Shown here in pieces: positions 22,187 through 25,643 of a stretch of DNA of 25,643 nt; position 1 is the first letter of the stretch, and the number at the start of each line of letters is the position of its first letter. Origin of the DNA: an uncultured Mollicutes bacterium (GTDB lineage: Bacteria > Bacillota_I > Bacilli_A > RF39 > UBA660); assembly GCA_900543055.1 (NCBI GenBank), contig UQQI01000021.1:1-25643 (forward strand), read 5' to 3'. Position numbers and translations under genes: made by a program. Under the pieces are notes generated by a model. That model had not been told where the DNA came from, searched no databases, and saw nothing but the letters and a program-made list of their open reading frames with translations.

Positions 22187-24629
22187 AATAAAAAATTTAT
22201 TATTACTACTTGGTGTCATAATTGGATGCGTTTCTACTACATCTGTATATGCCCAAGGAGCCACTTTAACAATGAATAAGTCTGGTTACTTTTGGACAAG
22301 AACTAGTCCAAGTGAATCAGCTCATAGTTGGTATACTCAAGATTATTCTTTTGGTGATCGTGTTGCTTATTGTATCGAACCTAATGTTCCAGAGGGAACT
22401 AATAATTATACAGTTGGTGATATGTCTAATACCAATTATTCTAATGAGCAAAAATTAAAAATGTTACTAATTGCTTATTATGGTTATGATTATCCAAATC
22501 ATCAAACTTTAAATTATAGATTAGCAACTCAAGCCCTTTTATGGGAACATACAGGAAATTATAGTGTTTCTTACTCCACTCAAAGATGGGGAGCAGGAAC
22601 AAATATAGATGTATCTGCAGAAAGAAATACAATTATGAATTTAGTTAATAGTCATTATGTAAAGCCATCTTTTAATGGTCAAACAATTACTATGAAAGTT
22701 GGGGATAAAATAACATTAACTGATACTAATAATGTATTATCAAATTATGATGTAATAATGAGTAATAATGCTGAATATCAAGTCAATGGCAATAATATTA
22801 CTATTCGTGCTACTAATGTTGGTAATATTACTATGCAATTCAAGAAAAAAATGTATACTACAAGACAATATCTTGTATATTATGGCAATGGTATTCAAAC
22901 AATGCTATCTTCTGGAGCAGTTGATCCAGTTTATGCATCTTTAAATATCAAATCTGAGGGAGGAAAAATTGACTTTACTAAATATGATAAAGACAATAAT
23001 TCTGCTAAATCACAAGGTGAAGCAACTTTAAGTGGTGCAGTATATGGAGTTTATGATAAAAAGACAGATGCCTTAGTTGGTAAAACAACTACTGATAATA
23101 ATGGATATGCAAAAATAGAACACTTACCTTATTTTGGAGATTTCTATTTACAAGAAATAAGTCCTAGTAAAGGTTATCAATTAGATACTACTAAATATTA
23201 TTTTACTAGTTCTTTAGATAATATTGATAACTATGTTATTGTAAAAGAAAAAGTAATAAATCGTGATGTTGAATTTACAAAAGTTTATGCTACTAGTAAA
23301 TCTGAAATAATGACACCAGAGCCTAATGTAGAGTTTGGTTTTTATAATACTAAAGGCGAACTTTATAAGGTTGGAAAAACTGATAAAAATGGAAAATTAA
23401 ATATTAATTTAGTATATGGAACTTATACAGTAAAACAATTAATTACTTCTAAAGATACTACTAAGGTAGATGACTTTACAATTAAGGTTTATGAAATGGG
23501 AGAAAAAATTTACTACACTATCTCTAATGCTGAAATAACAGCTAAATTAAAAGTTGTTAAAATTGATAAAGATACTAAACAAATTATTGCTAGAAAAAAT
23601 ATTAAGTTTAGAATCTATAATGTTGATACTAAGGAATATGTCAAACAAACAATAACTTATCCAACTGCTAAAAATATTGATGTTTTTGAAACTGATTCTA
23701 ATGGTATTTTAATCACACCTTATCCATTAAAAGCAGGTACTTATTATTTAGAAGAAGTAGATCAAAAAATTGATGGTTACTTATGGAATAAAAATTCTGT
23801 TGAATTTAAAATTGGTGAAGATTCTAAATTAATTAACGATGAAGAATTTGGAATCTTATTTGAAGTCAAGTTTGAAAATAAAGCAGTTAAAGGTAGCCTA
23901 GAACTAACTAAAACTGGTGAAGAAGTAGAATTAACTGATAATGGGTATATTTATACTAAAATTAACTTAAAAGGTGTTAAAATAGGCTTATATGCTAGAG
24001 AAAATATATATGATGCTCTTGGTAATTTAAAATACAAAAAAGGTACACTGGTGAAAGAATTAATTACTGATGAAAACGGTTATGTTAAAGTACAAGATTT
24101 ATATTTAGGAAAATACTATTTACAAGAAATTGAAACTATAAATAACCATGTATTAGATAAAACTAAATATAATTTCAATCTTGAATATAAAGATCAATAT
24201 ACAGAAGTAATTAATTATAAAACTACCTTAGAAAATCATTTACCAAAAGGTACTTTAGAATTTACTAAATCCGATTATTCAAATAGTAAGACTTTACCTA
24301 ACACCTTAATTGAAATTTACAATGAAAATGATGAGTTAGTTTATTCTAGTCGTACTGATGAAAATGGTAAAATCATTATTGATAAATTACCAGTTGGCAA
24401 ATACTACATTTTAGAAAAAGAAGCACCAGAGGGATACAAAATAAATGAAGAAAAAATGTATTTTGAAATTACCGAAGATGGACAAGTTGTTAAATGTAAT
24501 ATGTTAGATGAAGCATACGAAGTTCCAAATACTGGTTTAAGTAACATCAATTATGAACTAATTGGAAGTATAGTTTTAATTGTATCTGGACTAGGATTAT
24601 TCTTATATGGTACGAAGAAAAGAAAATAA
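22170..24629 (+). CDS. Thioester-domain SpaA/Cna-B adhesin with VPNTG sorting signal
   Basis: An 819-residue surface protein. Signal peptide about 1-28 (ends VYA). N-terminal thioester domain about 32-250: Cys68 (YCIEPN) and Gln121 (TQALLWEH) are the expected cross-link pair for covalent attachment to host or partner molecules. Then about five SpaA/Cna-B domains (from about 265, 365, 465, 585 and 715) with the G-x-L-x-F/L-T-K starts and LQEI/LEKEAPEGY ends of isopeptide-forming folds. C-terminus: VPNTG, membrane helix and KKRK, a cell-wall sorting signal with V in place of L. The start is TTG 22170, 6 bases after AGGAGG; ATG 22176 is the alternative. It overlaps the sortase gene by 23 bases. 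Confidence 0.9.
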   Translation: MKMKNKIKNLLLLLGVIIGCVSTTSVYAQGATLTMNKSGYFWTRTSPSESAHSWYTQDYSFGDRVAYCIEPNVPEGTNNYTVGDMSNTNYSNEQKLKMLLIAYYGYDYPNHQTLNYRLATQALLWEHTGNYSVSYSTQRWGAGTNIDVSAERNTIMNLVNSHYVKPSFNGQTITMKVGDKITLTDTNNVLSNYDVIMSNNAEYQVNGNNITIRATNVGNITMQFKKKMYTTRQYLVYYGNGIQTMLSSGAVDPVYASLNIKSEGGKIDFTKYDKDNNSAKSQGEATLSGAVYGVYDKKTDALVGKTTTDNNGYAKIEHLPYFGDFYLQEISPSKGYQLDTTKYYFTSSLDNIDNYVIVKEKVINRDVEFTKVYATSKSEIMTPEPNVEFGFYNTKGELYKVGKTDKNGKLNINLVYGTYTVKQLITSKDTTKVDDFTIKVYEMGEKIYYTISNAEITAKLKVVKIDKDTKQIIARKNIKFRIYNVDTKEYVKQTITYPTAKNIDVFETDSNGILITPYPLKAGTYYLEEVDQKIDGYLWNKNSVEFKIGEDSKLINDEEFGILFEVKFENKAVKGSLELTKTGEEVELTDNGYIYTKINLKGVKIGLYARENIYDALGNLKYKKGTLVKELITDENGYVKVQDLYLGKYYLQEIETINNHVLDKTKYNFNLEYKDQYTEVINYKTTLENHLPKGTLEFTKSDYSNSKTLPNTLIEIYNENDELVYSSRTDENGKIIIDKLPVGKYYILEKEAPEGYKINEEKMYFEITEDGQVVKCNMLDEAYEVPNTGLSNINYELIGSIVLIVSGLGLFLYGTKKRK

Positions 24630-25245
24630 GAAGTTTAATCTTATTAAATTAATTGGCTTACTACTTTTTGCTTGTGGTATGTTTATGATTGTTTATAATT
24701 ATTCTACTAAAGTAAAATTAGATGAAAATAATGATACTAAAATAGAAGAATTTTTTGATGATGATAATACTTCACAAATAGAAGAGCCGAAAGAAGATAA
24801 GCAAGAAAATACTAATACTTCCAAAGTTACTAATTATAATTATATTGCTGTTTTAGAAATTCCATCTATAAATTTAAAACGAGGTTTAGTAGATCCTAAT
24901 AGTAAATATAATAATGTTAATTATAATATTCAAATTATAGATAAATCTTCTATGCCAGATGTTGTTAATGGTAACTTAGTTCTTGCTAGTCATAATGGGG
25001 CTAGTTATATTTCTTTCTTTAAAAATTTATATAAACTAAATAATGATGATAAAATTTATGTTTATTATAATGGTTATAAATATGAATATTCTATAAGTAA
25101 AATATATGATACCAGTAAAGATGGTCATATTGAGGTTTATAGAGATAATCAAAAAACTACTATAACTTTAATTACTTGCAAGAAAAATACAAAAGATACT
25201 CAAACAGTTTATATTGGTTATTTAACAAATAAGGTGGCTTATTAA
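24607..25245 (+). CDS. Sortase, dedicated to the adjacent adhesin
   Basis: A 212-residue membrane transpeptidase: N-terminal helix (about 13-31), acidic linker (38-75), sortase barrel (about 78-210) with catalytic His129 (LASHNG) and Cys191 (TLITC). The usual third residue, an Arg a few positions after the Cys strand, is not present: no Arg follows Cys191 (KKNTKDTQTVYIGYL). Either another residue replaces it or this subfamily differs. The overlap with the adhesin gene implies coupled translation, and the likely substrate is its VPNTG motif. The class cannot be settled by eye. Confidence 0.85.
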   Translation: MVRRKENKKFNLIKLIGLLLFACGMFMIVYNYSTKVKLDENNDTKIEEFFDDDNTSQIEEPKEDKQENTNTSKVTNYNYIAVLEIPSINLKRGLVDPNSKYNNVNYNIQIIDKSSMPDVVNGNLVLASHNGASYISFFKNLYKLNNDDKIYVYYNGYKYEYSISKIYDTSKDGHIEVYRDNQKTTITLITCKKNTKDTQTVYIGYLTNKVAY

Positions 25246-25246
25246 T

Positions 25247-25302
25247 ACTAGGAGTGATATTGAATACCCAAAATATTTAATTCGTGTATTACTCCTAGTT
25301 TT
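25247..25302 (+). terminator. Long hairpin after the sortase gene, overlapping the next gene's SD
   Basis: ACTAGGAGT (25247-25255) pairs perfectly with ACTCCTAGT (25291-25299), with an inner AATAC/GTATT pair, followed by TTTT. It can end sortase transcripts. The left arm contains the only SD for the frame starting at 25264, so the hairpin could also hide that SD. Confidence 0.6.
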
Positions 25303-25584
25303 GTCATCTTAGATTTTTCTTTAACACATTTAGAAAAATTGATTTATGGAGAAATATCAGCACTGTGTAACAATAAAGGCTACTGTTATGCGACTAATAA
25401 TTATTTAAGTAAGGTAAATAATGTTAGTGAAAGAACAATTAGAACTTGCATAAGTAATTTACATAGTAAAGGTTATATCAAGGTAATAATTGATAGAAAA
25501 GAAAAAAATAATAGTAGAAGAAAAATCTATATAGATGATAGTAAGGATCAAAATCTCCCATCAGAGTGGCAAGATACTTCCTAA
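25264..25584 (+). CDS. Winged-helix (HTH_36-like) replication-initiator-type protein, start uncertain
   Basis: The frame is protein-like from about 25264 (PKIFNSCITPSFVILDFSL..., then LEKLIYGEISALCNNKGYC and NNVSERTIRTCISNLHSKGYI), matching the N-terminal winged helix of replication/primosome proteins of mobile elements. No ATG, GTG or TTG lies at its beginning: ATA at 25264 sits 7 bases after GGAGTG, as if an ATG had mutated, and TTG at 25260 is out of frame. The first in-frame conventional start is TTG 25339, which would cut off conserved residues. It stops at 25584, short for the family, just before an A/T-repeat tract, so it may be truncated at both ends. Confidence 0.55.
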   Translation: MPKIFNSCITPSFVILDFSLTHLEKLIYGEISALCNNKGYCYATNNYLSKVNNVSERTIRTCISNLHSKGYIKVIIDRKEKNNSRRKIYIDDSKDQNLPSEWQDTS

Positions 25585-25643
25585 CTGACAGGAGATATAC
25601 TTCCTACAAATAAATAAAAGAATAAATAAATTAATAAATAAAA
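25585..25643. other. AT-rich AATAAATAAA-repeat tract at the window edge
   Basis: Several overlapping AATAAATA units follow the winged-helix gene. Low-complexity Asn/Ile/Lys-coding linkers of this kind occur inside replication proteins of mobile elements, and one frame stays open here, so it may be the continuation of that gene after a nonsense change. Confidence 0.3.

Overview
The window is very AT-rich, densely coding DNA. Most genes have strong Shine-Dalgarno (SD) sites, and sigma-A promoters and intrinsic terminators are easy to find. Surface proteins with a sortase signal, low GC, obligate-anaerobe enzymes (superoxide reductase, rubredoxin, a radical SAM protein) and the standard code (all Trp codons in the genes are TGG) point to a low-GC Gram-positive anaerobe, probably a gut Bacilli/Erysipelotrichia-like or Mycoplasmatota-like member of the Bacillota. 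No intact gene I place ends in TGA. No rRNA, tRNA or CRISPR array was seen.

Layout. (1) 1-4029: the end of an upstream gene, a terminator, then a promoter and a tight three-gene operon: LysR regulator, uncharacterised radical SAM protein, and a fusion of a NADAR domain with a DHH/family II pyrophosphatase-like domain. (2) 4030-5431: a small unknown gene, a decayed toxin-like C-terminus and a DUF2691-type protein that looks like an orphan immunity protein. (3) 5432-7964, minus strand: a TetR regulator and a YhgE/Pip membrane protein with a palindromic operator candidate upstream. (4) 8136-13914: a penicillin-binding protein gene (SpoVD/FtsI type) split inside its SxxK active-site motif by a 4.7-kb element. 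The element carries a large serine recombinase, a small SHOCT-like protein and an oxygen-defence cargo: superoxide reductase, SDR oxidoreductase, flavin reductase-rubredoxin fusion and a Spx/ArsC-like protein. Joining the two flanks at a shared GTAC restores the PBP frame exactly.

(5) From about 13915 to the window end: a second, unrelated junction inside the same PBP gene, followed by accessory DNA resembling part of a larger integrative or conjugative element. It holds a 5'-truncated DUF5655-like gene, a type III restriction-modification system (mod, res) with a small Cys-rich protein, an Xre regulator, two small unknown genes, a regulatory block (10-bp iteron-like repeats, a dyad promoter with a short terminated RNA, a leader peptide overlapping a terminator hairpin), a sigma region 4-like/ArpU-like regulator, a membrane-anchored extracellular protein, a thioester-domain SpaA/Cna-B adhesin with VPNTG sorting signal overlapping its sortase, and a winged-helix replication-initiator-like gene at the right edge. 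The missing PBP 3' end is not in the window.

Most interesting are the LysR/radical SAM/NADAR-DHH operon, the recombinase element that carries an anaerobe's superoxide defence and sits in a PBP catalytic motif, and the layered regulatory region at 20341-20735.
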